A stretch of DNA of 52,568 bases from an uncultured Clostridia bacterium (GTDB lineage: Bacteria; Bacillota_I; Bacilli_A; RF39; UBA660). This document shows positions 26,392-34,997 of this stretch, one piece after another. Within the stretch, counting starts at the first letter, position 1. Each line of letters starts with the position of its first letter. The notes beneath the pieces were generated by a model. That model had not been told where the DNA came from, did not search any database, and saw only the letters and a list, made by a program, of their open reading frames with translations. The stretch lies in assembly GCA_947643225.1 (NCBI GenBank), contig CANRVH010000005.1:1-52568 (forward strand), read 5' to 3'. The translations under genes were made by a program, and so were the position numbers.

Positions 26392-26419
26392 ACTATAACA
26401 TAAAACGAATGTTTGTCAA
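26392..26419 (-). promoter_or_regulatory. Promoter of the mtaB-recD2 operon
   Basis: TTGACA (26414-26419) and TATAGT (26392-26397) preceded by TGT on the minus strand, 16-base spacer: a strong extended promoter. It leaves an approximately 100-base leader with short hairpins (ATGATTTAATCAT and AAGAT-type palindromes) of no recognised class. Confidence 0.7.
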
Positions 26420-26444
26420 TATGAAAGATTAGAACCAAATAAAT

Positions 26445-26470
26445 AAAAAACTAGGCTAATCTAGTTTTTT
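26445..26470 (-). terminator. Terminator of the acidic membrane protein gene
   Basis: AAAAAACTAG / CTAGTTTTTT, a perfect 10-bp stem with a 6-base loop overlapping the stop codon at 26456. It is symmetric, so it works on both strands. Confidence 0.85.
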
Positions 26471-27556
26471 TTGCAATTCTTTTAATGCCACAATAAATTG
26501 ATTGGTTTTTCTAATTTCGGCATCCAATTTTTCAAAGTTTGCAGTATTTTCTAATTCCAATTCTGTATTTTTATAAATTTCCTTTGGCCTATTTTCAAGA
26601 CCATATACAGGTGAAATAACTGGACTACTTTTAAACCTTTTTTCTGTAGATGGAGTAAAACCTTCAATAGAAGAAACTTTAGAACATACCGAATCTTCTA
26701 ATTCCAACTGTTCGATTATCTCCTCCTTATCATGTTTATCCTCTTTATTCAAACACAATACTTCCTGTTTTCTTTTTTCCAAATCAGCTAAACTGATAGG
26801 TTCATTTCCTTCATCTTGATATTGGATCTCTTCATTCTTACCATAAAGCTCACCTGCTTTTTTCATTAACTCATCCAAACTAATAATTGCAGTATCTTCT
26901 TGCATTCTCTCAAACTCAGTTAACTCAATATTTTCCTCTTTTTCTAACCTTTCAGTAACCTCAGCAAGTTGTTGTTTTGCTTCTTCCTTTGCTGGTTCAA
27001 TACTAGTATAAGATATTTCTTGAACTGCCTCTATTTTCTCTGGAATAACTTCTTCCTTTTTCTCCTGTAAAGTCTCTTGTTGCATAGAAAGGGCAACATT
27101 TTCTACCTTAGTTTTATCTATATCTGTAGAAATATTAATACTTTTTGCCTCTAAAACATCTTTATCTACTAAATCATTTTCCAAAGCGATACTAGAAACA
27201 GTATTACAATTATTTTTCTCTAATAAATGATTAACTGATAAATCGTCTCTTGCTTTCTCTTTTACCAATGGTAACTTTATATTTTCTTCTTTCTTTTCCA
27301 CCTCTGAAACTAAAGACTGACATATCTCATTTTGCTCCTCTTGAATAATAAACAAGGGAGTTTTAACCTGAACTTTAGGCTGAGATTCCACCTCTTCTAC
27401 AAGTTTATTCAACTCCATTGTATTTTGTTTTTTAATCCGTTCTTGTTTAGTATTTTTAATAAAACTAATCCCTACATAAATAATACTAACTACTAAAGCA
27501 ATAAGATACACAAGAATAGCTTCTTCACTAACTAAAAAACTTATTAAATCGTTCAT
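26456..27556 (-). CDS. Membrane-anchored acidic coiled protein of unknown function
   Basis: 366 aa from ATG 27556 with GAGGTGG six bases upstream. One N-terminal membrane segment (about 11-33) is followed by KNTKQERIKKQ, so the rest lies in the cytosol. The body is very rich in Glu and Lys, low in complexity and partly disordered, with stretches such as EVTERLEKEENIELTEFERM and a C-terminal coil. The layout recalls divisome or envelope scaffold proteins such as EzrA, ZipA or SepF partners, but I find no defining motif and do not assign a function. It follows the YfhO-like gene by 57 bases. Confidence 0.7.
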   Translation of the reverse strand: MNDLISFLVSEEAILVYLIALVVSIIYVGISFIKNTKQERIKKQNTMELNKLVEEVESQPKVQVKTPLFIIQEEQNEICQSLVSEVEKKEENIKLPLVKEKARDDLSVNHLLEKNNCNTVSSIALENDLVDKDVLEAKSINISTDIDKTKVENVALSMQQETLQEKKEEVIPEKIEAVQEISYTSIEPAKEEAKQQLAEVTERLEKEENIELTEFERMQEDTAIISLDELMKKAGELYGKNEEIQYQDEGNEPISLADLEKRKQEVLCLNKEDKHDKEEIIEQLELEDSVCSKVSSIEGFTPSTEKRFKSSPVISPVYGLENRPKEIYKNTELELENTANFEKLDAEIRKTNQFIVALKELQKKLD

Positions 27557-27613
27557 TACTACCACCTCTATTATCAGTTTATCATATCTTACCCTCTTGG
27601 GAAACATCTTTTT

Positions 27614-30115
27614 TCATTTTTTTCTGATTTGATAACGAACATATTTTTCATAAATCAGTACAATTATAAATAATATAAAGGAAATAAAACTAATAATCTT
27701 TCCCTCTTTTAAAAACTTAGCTGTATAAACAATCTTCACATGATGATTACCCTTCTTTATCTTCGTACCAAGAAAAGCTTTGTTCACCTTTAAAAGCTTA
27801 CTTTTCACCCCATCAATATAAATAGAAAAACCTTGATCATAAGGAATCGTACTAACTAAATAACTATCCCTATCTACCTTAATTCTTCCCTCTATTCGAT
27901 CACCCACTGTCTGATCATAATTAAACTCCAAATTATTAGGATTTTGCTGATACTTTTTAAAACTTTCATAATCCATACTATAAACTGCAAGATCACAAAT
28001 ATCATAAATACCCTTCCCTATTGTAATTTTATAATCATTATTTTCTGATATAGTATAATGAAAAGTATAATTACGATTTTGATATTCATAATCTTTAGAT
28101 GAACAACTAAGTTTATTTTTTATTCCATTAATTGTAATAAATCGATCAATATGATTACAATCACTTTGATTTCTAATTCTAAACTGAATAAAGAGTAATT
28201 TATTCTTTAATGTCTCACTTTTTGGAATATTAAAAACAAGATCCCTTTTTGCCTCAATTCTTATTTTATCTCCATGATATTCTATATTTTTATTTTTTAA
28301 TAATACAGGATGCTCTACTTTTTGAATAAAATGATTTACTTTAATATTACTCTTTTCATTAGTAATTACCCCTTGAAATAAGTAATCTAAATTATAAGGA
28401 TATTCAACCTTTTCATATTCCTTTTCATTAATAATTCGATCACTTGCATAAATAATGGACCTAGAATTAGAATTAGAGTAAATATTTTTTAAAACCTCAT
28501 GATATCCAAATAAATTACTTTTACCAATAACATACTTTACCCCCAAATAACTATCGAAAATTAAATCTTTAGTACTCGTTAACATTAATTTATTTCGATT
28601 TGGCAAAGCTATTTTTAACTCATTCCTTAAAAAAGCACGATATTCTTGATTCTCCAAAGAAGAATAAAGAGAAGTAGTATAATAATTAGGAGTATATACT
28701 TTATTAACATTTCTTAAAGAAAAATCAATTTGTTTCATTCGATAAATATCTTTATCCTTTGCAAGAATAGTATTAATTTCCTTATTTGAATTTCTTTCAT
28801 AAACATAATTACGATCTACAAAACTCTCTTGATAACTACAACCAATATTTAATATGAATAAAAAAGCAATAAGAAAATTAATGTAAATCTTCTTTCTCAT
28901 ACTACTTAATAATAAATAAGTAAAGATAAAATCTAATATCAAAAGAAAAAAATAAAAATAGTGATTTCCAAAAAATAAAGAATAAGAAAAAAACAAACAA
29001 AATAAACCAAAAAGCAACTTATTATATTTTTTTCGCTCATTTAAAATAGATTCTAAATAATGGCATAAGAGTAACAAAACAAGCAGAATAAAAGGAATTA
29101 AAACTTTACTTCTAATATAAAGTCGCCCGTTTAAAAGATACATAATAATAGGAAAAAATAAAGTAATTGCCAAAACAATTCCCAAAAACTTTTTCCCTCT
29201 ATTCTTATCTTTTTTAAAAATAAAAGAGAAAATACTAAGAATACTAATAAAAGAAAGACCCAATCCATAATAATCATAAAAAACATTTTTAATATTAAAA
29301 TTAGGGAGAATGATTTCATACCAAGAAAGATTATGACTCATACTATCTCTTCCATTTTTAATCACACCAATGGTAGGTAAAAGTAAAATCGCACTAATTC
29401 CAATAGAAAGAAGAAGTCCAAAAGCCAACGGAAGGCCCCTTTTTATATATTGACTTAGCTGAAACTGATTTTCTTTAAGGTCTTTAAGATAAAGATAAGT
29501 AAAGTAAATGATTTCTACTAATATAGAAGAGATACTATAATAATAACTAGAAAAAATAAGAAGAGTATTAAAGAGAATAAAAGAAGAGATTTTCCCATTC
29601 TTCATATAAGAATGAATAGCAAATAAACTAAGTAATAAAAAAGGTAAATAATCAACAAACATATAATGTCGATGTACCTGAAACAAGATTGGTGTAGAAA
29701 GAAAGAAAAAAATAGAACCAAAAAAAGCAACATTTCTACTTACTTCTTTTTTTAAAAAAGCATAAAACAATAATCCTGTACTAATATAAATCAAAATATT
29801 CAAACTTTGCATATAATCGATCATCTTTATAAAAGGAAGAAGATAACTAAAAAGAAAAAGTGGATTATATAACCCATAGTAGGAAAAATGATAAATATTC
29901 TGCCCTCCACCTAAATGAAAAGCAAAACTAGGAAAAACTTGACCTGTATGATAAAATAACTTTCTAAAATAATCAGGAAACTGAATATGTTGATTATACC
30001 AATCAACACTAGAACCAAAAAAACTTTTACTTCTCATTGTACTAATCAAAAAAAGAAGAGCACTAATCACTAATAGAATATAGTAAAAATCAAATTTTTT
30101 CCTTTTATTTCTCAT
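27614..30115 (-). CDS. YfhO family large membrane protein
   Basis: 833 aa from ATG 30115 (AGGATGTG upstream); earlier in-frame ATGs lie in the promoter. It has 12 or so N-terminal membrane helices, a large extracytoplasmic C-terminal domain and a last helix near the end. The GT-C-like loop FFGSSVDWYNQHIQFPDYFR and FHLGGGQNIYHFSYYGLYNP is typical of YfhO, which works with flippases to glycosylate lipoteichoic acid or related polymers. The divergent neighbour is a SpoVB/flippase-like gene, which fits lipid-linked sugar handling (inference). Confidence 0.85.
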   Translation of the reverse strand: MRNKRKKFDFYYILLVISALLFLISTMRSKSFFGSSVDWYNQHIQFPDYFRKLFYHTGQVFPSFAFHLGGGQNIYHFSYYGLYNPLFLFSYLLPFIKMIDYMQSLNILIYISTGLLFYAFLKKEVSRNVAFFGSIFFFLSTPILFQVHRHYMFVDYLPFLLLSLFAIHSYMKNGKISSFILFNTLLIFSSYYYSISSILVEIIYFTYLYLKDLKENQFQLSQYIKRGLPLAFGLLLSIGISAILLLPTIGVIKNGRDSMSHNLSWYEIILPNFNIKNVFYDYYGLGLSFISILSIFSFIFKKDKNRGKKFLGIVLAITLFFPIIMYLLNGRLYIRSKVLIPFILLVLLLLCHYLESILNERKKYNKLLFGLFCLFFSYSLFFGNHYFYFFLLILDFIFTYLLLSSMRKKIYINFLIAFLFILNIGCSYQESFVDRNYVYERNSNKEINTILAKDKDIYRMKQIDFSLRNVNKVYTPNYYTTSLYSSLENQEYRAFLRNELKIALPNRNKLMLTSTKDLIFDSYLGVKYVIGKSNLFGYHEVLKNIYSNSNSRSIIYASDRIINEKEYEKVEYPYNLDYLFQGVITNEKSNIKVNHFIQKVEHPVLLKNKNIEYHGDKIRIEAKRDLVFNIPKSETLKNKLLFIQFRIRNQSDCNHIDRFITINGIKNKLSCSSKDYEYQNRNYTFHYTISENNDYKITIGKGIYDICDLAVYSMDYESFKKYQQNPNNLEFNYDQTVGDRIEGRIKVDRDSYLVSTIPYDQGFSIYIDGVKSKLLKVNKAFLGTKIKKGNHHVKIVYTAKFLKEGKIISFISFILFIIVLIYEKYVRYQIRKK

Positions 30116-30161
30116 GTAATCACATCCTAACTTTAATACTTTTACCTTCCTTTTCATATAC

Positions 30162-30170
30162 ATTATAACA
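30162..30170 (-). promoter_or_regulatory. Extended -10 of the YfhO-like gene
   Basis: TGT followed by TATAAT on the minus strand, 46 bases before the ATG. The opposite strand may serve spoVB, but I cannot define that promoter. Confidence 0.45.
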
Positions 30171-30194
30171 GATATTTAGAAAGGGAAGAAAAAA

Positions 30195-31493
30195 ATGAAA
30201 GAAAAATTCATTAAATCAACAATTATTTTAATTATTGGTGGATTGATTACAAAGATATTAGGAATTGTAAATAAAGTGATAATGACAAGATTATTAAAAA
30301 CTGAAGGGGTTGGCCTTTATATGTTAATTTTACCAACCTTTACCCTTTTTATCAATTTAGCTAGTTTTGGATTTCCAATAGCAGTTTCTAAACTCGTAGC
30401 AGAGGATGATAAAAATAATAAAAAACTAATCTTTTCAGTTATCCCTTTCAGTCTATTAATCAATGTAATTTTAATTATTCTCATTATGATATTCGCTCCA
30501 TTCTTATCCCACTACTTATTAAAAGAAGATAAAGTCTACTATGCAATTATTGCTATTTCTTTAGTTATTCCCTTTACCTCGATCTCTGCTATTTTAAGAA
30601 GCTATTTTTTTGGTAAAGAAAAGATGTTTCCTCATGTTATATCAAATGTAATAGAGGATATTGCAAGATTAGTTTTAATTATAGTTGGCATTCCTATTTT
30701 CTTAGAATATGGTATTGAATATGCTGTTTTTTTCTTAGTCGCCAGTAACGTCATATCCGAACTTGCATCCATTCTCATTTTATTCCTATTTTTACCTAAA
30801 AACTTTAAGTTAAAAAGAAATGACATTAAACCTAGTAAAATTTATTTAAAAGATTCTTTAGAAATCAGTGTTCCTACTACAATCAGCAGATTAATTGGAA
30901 GTTTCACTTACTTTTTAGAACCAATTATTTTAACAAGTATCCTTCTTTATACAGGTTATACAAGAAGTTATATTACAACAGAATATGGAGTAATTAGTGG
31001 TTATGTTATGCCTATTATTTTACTTCCCTCCTTTTTTAGTAATGCAATTAGTCAAGCGCTCCTTCCAATTGTAAGTAAAAGCTACAAGAAAAAAAATTAT
31101 AAGTATACAAAGAAAAAGATTAAACAAGCAATATCGATCTCTTTAGCAATTGGAATTCTTTTTACCATATCATTTATTACAATACCTGATGTGATCTTAA
31201 AACTAATTTATAATACAACAGAAGGCTCAACTTACTTAAAATTTTTTGCCCCCATCTGTCTATTACAATATATCGTCTCTCCCCTTTCGATGAGTTTAGA
31301 TGCTATGGGAAAAAGTAAGGATAATTTAATTGTAACTATTGTTATATCGATCATTAGAACAGTAGCACTTCCTCTTTTTGCTCTATTAAAAATCGGAATG
31401 TGGGCTTTAATTATCTCAACTAGCATAAATATTATTGTAGATACATTAATGAGTCTTAAAAGAGTAAAAATTGCCTTATCTGATGTAAACTAA
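30195..31493 (+). CDS. SpoVB-like lipid flippase (MOP superfamily)
   Basis: 432 aa with about 12 membrane helices. The N terminus KSTIILIIGGLITKILGIVNKVIM with EGVGLYMLILPTFTLFINLASFGFP matches the SpoVB/MurJ-like branch of Bacillota. Members flip lipid-linked wall precursors and SpoVB is needed for the spore cortex. It is shorter than the usual 500-540 aa, apparently lacking the last pair of helices. GGGAAG lies before the ATG. Confidence 0.82.
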   Translation: MKEKFIKSTIILIIGGLITKILGIVNKVIMTRLLKTEGVGLYMLILPTFTLFINLASFGFPIAVSKLVAEDDKNNKKLIFSVIPFSLLINVILIILIMIFAPFLSHYLLKEDKVYYAIIAISLVIPFTSISAILRSYFFGKEKMFPHVISNVIEDIARLVLIIVGIPIFLEYGIEYAVFFLVASNVISELASILILFLFLPKNFKLKRNDIKPSKIYLKDSLEISVPTTISRLIGSFTYFLEPIILTSILLYTGYTRSYITTEYGVISGYVMPIILLPSFFSNAISQALLPIVSKSYKKKNYKYTKKKIKQAISISLAIGILFTISFITIPDVILKLIYNTTEGSTYLKFFAPICLLQYIVSPLSMSLDAMGKSKDNLIVTIVISIIRTVALPLFALLKIGMWALIISTSINIIVDTLMSLKRVKIALSDVN

Positions 31494-31524
31494 CCATTTT
31501 TTTTAAAAAATAAAGAATAAAGAA

Positions 31525-31553
31525 TTGAACTTAATGTATTTTTTTGATAAACT
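31525..31553 (+). promoter_or_regulatory. Promoter of the DUF4234 gene
   Basis: TTGAAC and TAAACT separated by 17 bases, 24 bases before the ATG at 31578. Confidence 0.6.
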
Positions 31554-31577
31554 TAAAAACAAGAAGGAGTGAGAAAA

Positions 31578-31940
31578 ATGCAAAATAATTATGGAATTAA
31601 AGAAAGAAACATTCCAGTAAGTATTATCTTAAGTATTGTAACTTGTGGGATATATGCAATTTATTGGTTCATTTGTGTAACTGATGATATGGGAAAATTA
31701 AGTAACGATACTAGATTAAGTGGTGGAGTATGTTTCTTACTTACATTAGTAACTTGTGGGCTTTATGGAATTTATTGGGCATATCTAATGGGAAAAGCAA
31801 GTTATAATGCTAAAACTGCTAGAAATCTTCCAGCAAGCGATAATTCTGTTATTTATTTAATTTTAGAAATCTTTGGTTTAGGTCTAATTGTCTATGCCTT
31901 AGCACAAAATGAAATAAATGACATGGTTAAAGCAAACTAA
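31578..31940 (+). CDS. DUF4234-like small membrane protein
   Basis: 120 aa from ATG 31578 (AAGGAG eight bases upstream; GTG 31569 is too close). The pattern NIPVSIILSIVTCGIYAIYWF is repeated as LLTLVTCGLYGIYWAYLMGKA, followed by a third helix LILEIFGLGLIVYALAQ. This internal duplication is diagnostic of DUF4234. The function is unknown. It is paired with a DUF2752 gene, a common combination. Confidence 0.85.
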   Translation: MQNNYGIKERNIPVSIILSIVTCGIYAIYWFICVTDDMGKLSNDTRLSGGVCFLLTLVTCGLYGIYWAYLMGKASYNAKTARNLPASDNSVIYLILEIFGLGLIVYALAQNEINDMVKAN

Positions 31941-31961
31941 AAAGGAGGATTCCTTTTTTTT
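31939..31961 (+). terminator. Terminator hairpin that also holds the next gene's ribosome binding site
   Basis: AAAAAGGA / TCCTTTTT with a GGAT loop is followed by more T and then ATG 31962. The only ribosome binding site for the DUF2752 gene, AGGAGG, lies in the stem and loop, 13 bases from its ATG. It can end DUF4234 transcripts and hide the ribosome binding site at once. Confidence 0.7.
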
Positions 31962-32276
31962 ATGAATATTTTTAAATATTTCTTTTGCCCTTTTTATAAA
32001 ATAACAAATCTCTATTGTCCAGGATGTGGTATTACTAGAATGTGCTTAAGTATCTTTAAAGGAGATTTCAAACAAGCATTTCGTTATAATCCCCTATTAT
32101 TCACTCTGATTCCTCTTTTTCTCTTCCTAATAATCAATCACTTTTTTAAATATAAAATAATAAAAAAGAAACACCAAGAAATAATCTATTTCATTATAAT
32201 TATAATGCTAATAATCTTTGGTATTTTAAGAAATATCCCTCTATTTTCCTATTTAAAACCTACCAAAATAAATTAA
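31962..32276 (+). CDS. DUF2752 family membrane protein
   Basis: 104 aa. The hallmark CPFYKITNLYCPGCGITRMCLSIFKGDF (cited in two parts: CPFYKITNLYCPGCG, ITRMCLSIFKGDF) is followed by FRYNPLLF and two further helices. DUF2752 proteins are small membrane proteins of unknown role with a conserved CPGCG-R core. Expression is probably low, given the ribosome binding site inside a hairpin. Confidence 0.88.
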   Translation: MNIFKYFFCPFYKITNLYCPGCGITRMCLSIFKGDFKQAFRYNPLLFTLIPLFLFLIINHFFKYKIIKKKHQEIIYFIIIIMLIIFGILRNIPLFSYLKPTKIN

Positions 32277-32326
32277 TTTCACCAATTATTCACAAAAAAC
32301 TGATATGATCAATATGAGGTGGTATG

Positions 32327-32992
32327 ATGAATTTATTAATTGTCGACGATGAAGAAAAAATAAGAGAAGTAATTAAAGAATATTCTGAAGCAGAAAATTA
32401 CATAGTAGAAGAAGCAGACAATGGAAAATCCGCTCTAGATAAACTAATACAAAACCATTATGATTTACTCATATTAGACATTATGATGCCCGAAATGGAT
32501 GGGTACACATTACTAAAAACTTTACCAAAAGAAAAAAGAATTCCTACAATTATTTTATCAGCAAGGGATGAAGTGTATGATAAACTACAAGGATTTGATC
32601 TTGGAATTGATGACTATGTTACCAAACCCTTCTCTCCTAAGGAATTAATGGCTAGAATAAAAGCCTTAGCAAAAAGAACAAAACACTCAAATATTTACCA
32701 ACTAAACACATTAGAAATTAATTTTGCTGCTCACACTGTAAAAATCAATCAACAAAAAATTAACCTAACCCCTAAAGAATTTGACATTTTAAGCTATTTA
32801 ATAGAAAACAAAAATATTGCCATTTCTAGAGAACAACTACTAAGTAAAATTTGGGGATATAGTTATTTTGGAGATGATAGAACGATAGATACCCATATTA
32901 AGATGTTAAGAAGTCACTTAAAACAATATAAAAATCATATTGAAACTGTACGTGGTATAGGATATAAATTTACAGATGAAGAAAATCAATAA
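32327..32992 (+). CDS. OmpR-family response regulator
   Basis: About 221 aa. The receiver has the acidic pair VDDEE, phospho-Asp 51 in LLILDIMMPEMDG, Ser/Thr in ILSARD and Lys in VTKPFSP. A winged-helix DNA-binding domain follows (LTPKEFDILSYLIENK, DDRTIDTHIKMLRSHL, VRGIGYKF). GAGGTGG precedes two ATGs; the second (32327) has the better distance. It overlaps the kinase gene by 17 bases. The targets are unknown. Confidence 0.93.
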   Translation: MNLLIVDDEEKIREVIKEYSEAENYIVEEADNGKSALDKLIQNHYDLLILDIMMPEMDGYTLLKTLPKEKRIPTIILSARDEVYDKLQGFDLGIDDYVTKPFSPKELMARIKALAKRTKHSNIYQLNTLEINFAAHTVKINQQKINLTPKEFDILSYLIENKNIAISREQLLSKIWGYSYFGDDRTIDTHIKMLRSHLKQYKNHIETVRGIGYKFTDEENQ

Positions 32993-34370
32993 AAATTCCT
33001 TAACCATTAAAATATGGAAATACCTAGTTTTATTTTCCGCTATTATCCTATCTTTTCTCTGGTTTTTTCAAGTAGTATTTTTAAAAACATACTATAAAAG
33101 TGTCAAAAAAAAGGAATTATGGCAAGTAGCTAATCTTTTAAAATTGAAAAAAAACAGTGCTAATCTATCAACAATAATAGATAATATTACTTATGATAAA
33201 AATATTTGCATTGAAATAACAGATAATACAAGCTACTCTACTCATATATCTTCTATTACCTCAAGTGGATGTATGATAGACTATAAAAATAGCTATACCT
33301 ATAAACAAGACTTCATTATCAGTGATAAAAATAAACAAATATATGAATTGGAAAATCCCCGTTTTAAAAATAATATCTTAATTTATGCAGTTAAATTAGA
33401 TAACGATGAATATGCCTTTATTAATACATCTATTGAACCAATGGACTCTTCAACAAAAATTTTAAAAAATCAATTAATTTATGTTACCATCATCGTTCTT
33501 GTTCTCTCTTTTATCATCGCATACTACATTTCAAAACAAATCTCAAAACCGATTATAAAAATCAATCAGGCAACCAAGATTTTAGCAACAGGAAATTATA
33601 ACGTCGAATTTAAAACTAGTGAAAATATTGAAGAAATTAATAATCTTGTTAAAACATTAAACTATGCTAAAGATGAAATGGCTAAAACAGAAGAATTAAG
33701 AAAAGATTTAATGGCTAATGTTTCCCATGATTTAAAAACTCCTTTAACTATGATTAAAGCATATGCTGAAATGGCAAGAGATTTAAACACTAATCATCAA
33801 GAAAAAAGAGAAAAAAACTTAAATACGATTATCGAAGAAACAGATCGTTTAACCATTCTAGTCAACGATATATTAACACTATCTAAAATGCAATCGGAAA
33901 TTGAAAAATTAAAAATAGAAGAATTTGATTTAATTGATCTCATTAATAACATTCTAAAAAGATATGATGTTTTTAAAGAATTAGAAGGTTATAATTTTAA
34001 ATTTATTCATCAAAAGAAAAAAATCTTAATTAAAGCAGATAAAAAGAAAATAGAACAGGTAATCTATAATTTAATTAACAATGCAATTAATTATACAGGA
34101 AAAGATAACTTAATTAAAATTAGAGTACAAGAAAAAAATGATATCTTAGTCGAAATTATAGATACAGGTATAGGAATCAAAAAAGAGGAACTTCCCTATA
34201 TTTGGGATAAATATTATAAAAATAAGAAAAAACATAAAAGAAATTTAATTGGTACAGGACTAGGTTTATCTATTGTAAAAAAAATATTAGAAGAACATCA
34301 TTATTCATATGGAGTTAAATCTATAATTAATAAAGGATCAACCTTTTACTTTAGAATACCCAAAAAATAA
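32976..34370 (+). CDS. Membrane sensor histidine kinase
   Basis: 464 aa. Membrane segments lie at about 13-36 and 165-185 around a 130-residue extracellular sensor. They are followed by HAMP (about 185-240), the phospho-acceptor His251 in NVSHDLKTPLTMIKAYAE, and the ATPase boxes NLINNAINYTGKD, DTGIGIKKEELPYIW and GTGLGLSIVKKI. It partners the preceding response regulator. The signal is unknown; envelope stress is plausible for this subgroup. Confidence 0.93.
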   Translation: MKKINKNSLTIKIWKYLVLFSAIILSFLWFFQVVFLKTYYKSVKKKELWQVANLLKLKKNSANLSTIIDNITYDKNICIEITDNTSYSTHISSITSSGCMIDYKNSYTYKQDFIISDKNKQIYELENPRFKNNILIYAVKLDNDEYAFINTSIEPMDSSTKILKNQLIYVTIIVLVLSFIIAYYISKQISKPIIKINQATKILATGNYNVEFKTSENIEEINNLVKTLNYAKDEMAKTEELRKDLMANVSHDLKTPLTMIKAYAEMARDLNTNHQEKREKNLNTIIEETDRLTILVNDILTLSKMQSEIEKLKIEEFDLIDLINNILKRYDVFKELEGYNFKFIHQKKKILIKADKKKIEQVIYNLINNAINYTGKDNLIKIRVQEKNDILVEIIDTGIGIKKEELPYIWDKYYKNKKKHKRNLIGTGLGLSIVKKILEEHHYSYGVKSIINKGSTFYFRIPKK

Positions 34371-34383
34371 TTTTCAGAATACA

Positions 34384-34710
34384 TTAAAATTCTGTATATT
34401 TATCATGAGATGATGAACTATCACTACTAGAACCATCATAGATAGCTGAAGCCACTACATCATAATAAAAACTATAATCCATAGTATTATAAAATAAAAT
34501 AGATACTGGATTAGAAGCCAAAACCAAATATTCAGAAGCTTGTAAATAATTGTACATCATTAGATAAGTACCACTTTTAGAAAATCGACACCCTAAATTT
34601 TCGGTTTCCTCTACTGTTATCATTCTTACTTTACATATCCTTATCCGATTTAAGGAAAAAATATTACCTCCATCAAAACTAGAAAAGAAAGATAGATTTA
34701 TCTTTCTTTA
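34384..34710 (-). pseudogene. Decayed fragment of a TasA/pilin-like surface protein
   Basis: An open minus-strand frame, without a proper start, reads DGGNIFSLNRIRICKVRMIT then VEETENLGC and MMYNYLQASEYL, ending in a Ser-rich tail (SSSDSSSSHDK). The core parallels ARMITVQETNALAC...VWLHNYM of the intact surface protein at 12.5-13.8 kb. No ribosome binding site suits the internal ATG at 34623, and the N-terminal two thirds are gone. I take it as a dead paralogue rather than a 79-aa gene. Confidence 0.5.
34684..34709 (-). terminator. AT-rich hairpin downstream of the MarR-ABC operon
   Basis: AAAGAAAGATA / TATCTTTCTTT, a perfect 11-bp stem with loop GATT on the plus strand; on the minus strand it continues into TCTAGTTTT. 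The U tract is imperfect and it lies almost 290 bases past the ABC stop. Confidence 0.45.
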
Positions 34711-34761
34711 TAGACTTATACTCTTACTTAGAATAATTAAACACGATATAAAAAAGAGCTT

Positions 34762-34965
34762 GTTATTCAAACTCTACAAACTACTTTTACAAAAGAAAAT
34801 TATCCAACTCATAGTATCATCCATTCAGACAAAATAATCAATATCGTTCATATAATTTTAAAAATTTAATTATTAATCACCATAGTTTATTTAGTTATCC
34901 CCCTTTAAATGCCATACTATTTTTGTTCTTATGCCACTTTTTTATAGACAACTATATAAAAGATC
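34762..34965 (+). mobile_element. Degenerate IS3-like transposase (OrfB) remnant
   Basis: Plus-strand frames carry IS3 OrfB-like phrases: VIQTLQTTFTKENYPTHSII with HSD (34822-34830, the place of the second catalytic Asp). After a frameshift comes NHHSLFSYPPLNAILF, at the place of the usual S-G-PLDNA-IE block. Stops and the shift show it is dead. No terminal repeats are seen. Apart from this and the hairpin at 34.7 kb I see nothing else between the pilin-like fragment and the ABC gene. Confidence 0.4.
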
Positions 34966-34997
34966 AACCATTAAAATTTTATCATATCTCATCATAC

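Noticed and set aside
34384-34623. Intact 79-aa gene
   Set aside because: No ribosome binding site, the similarity to the surface protein begins upstream of the ATG, and most of the parent protein is missing.
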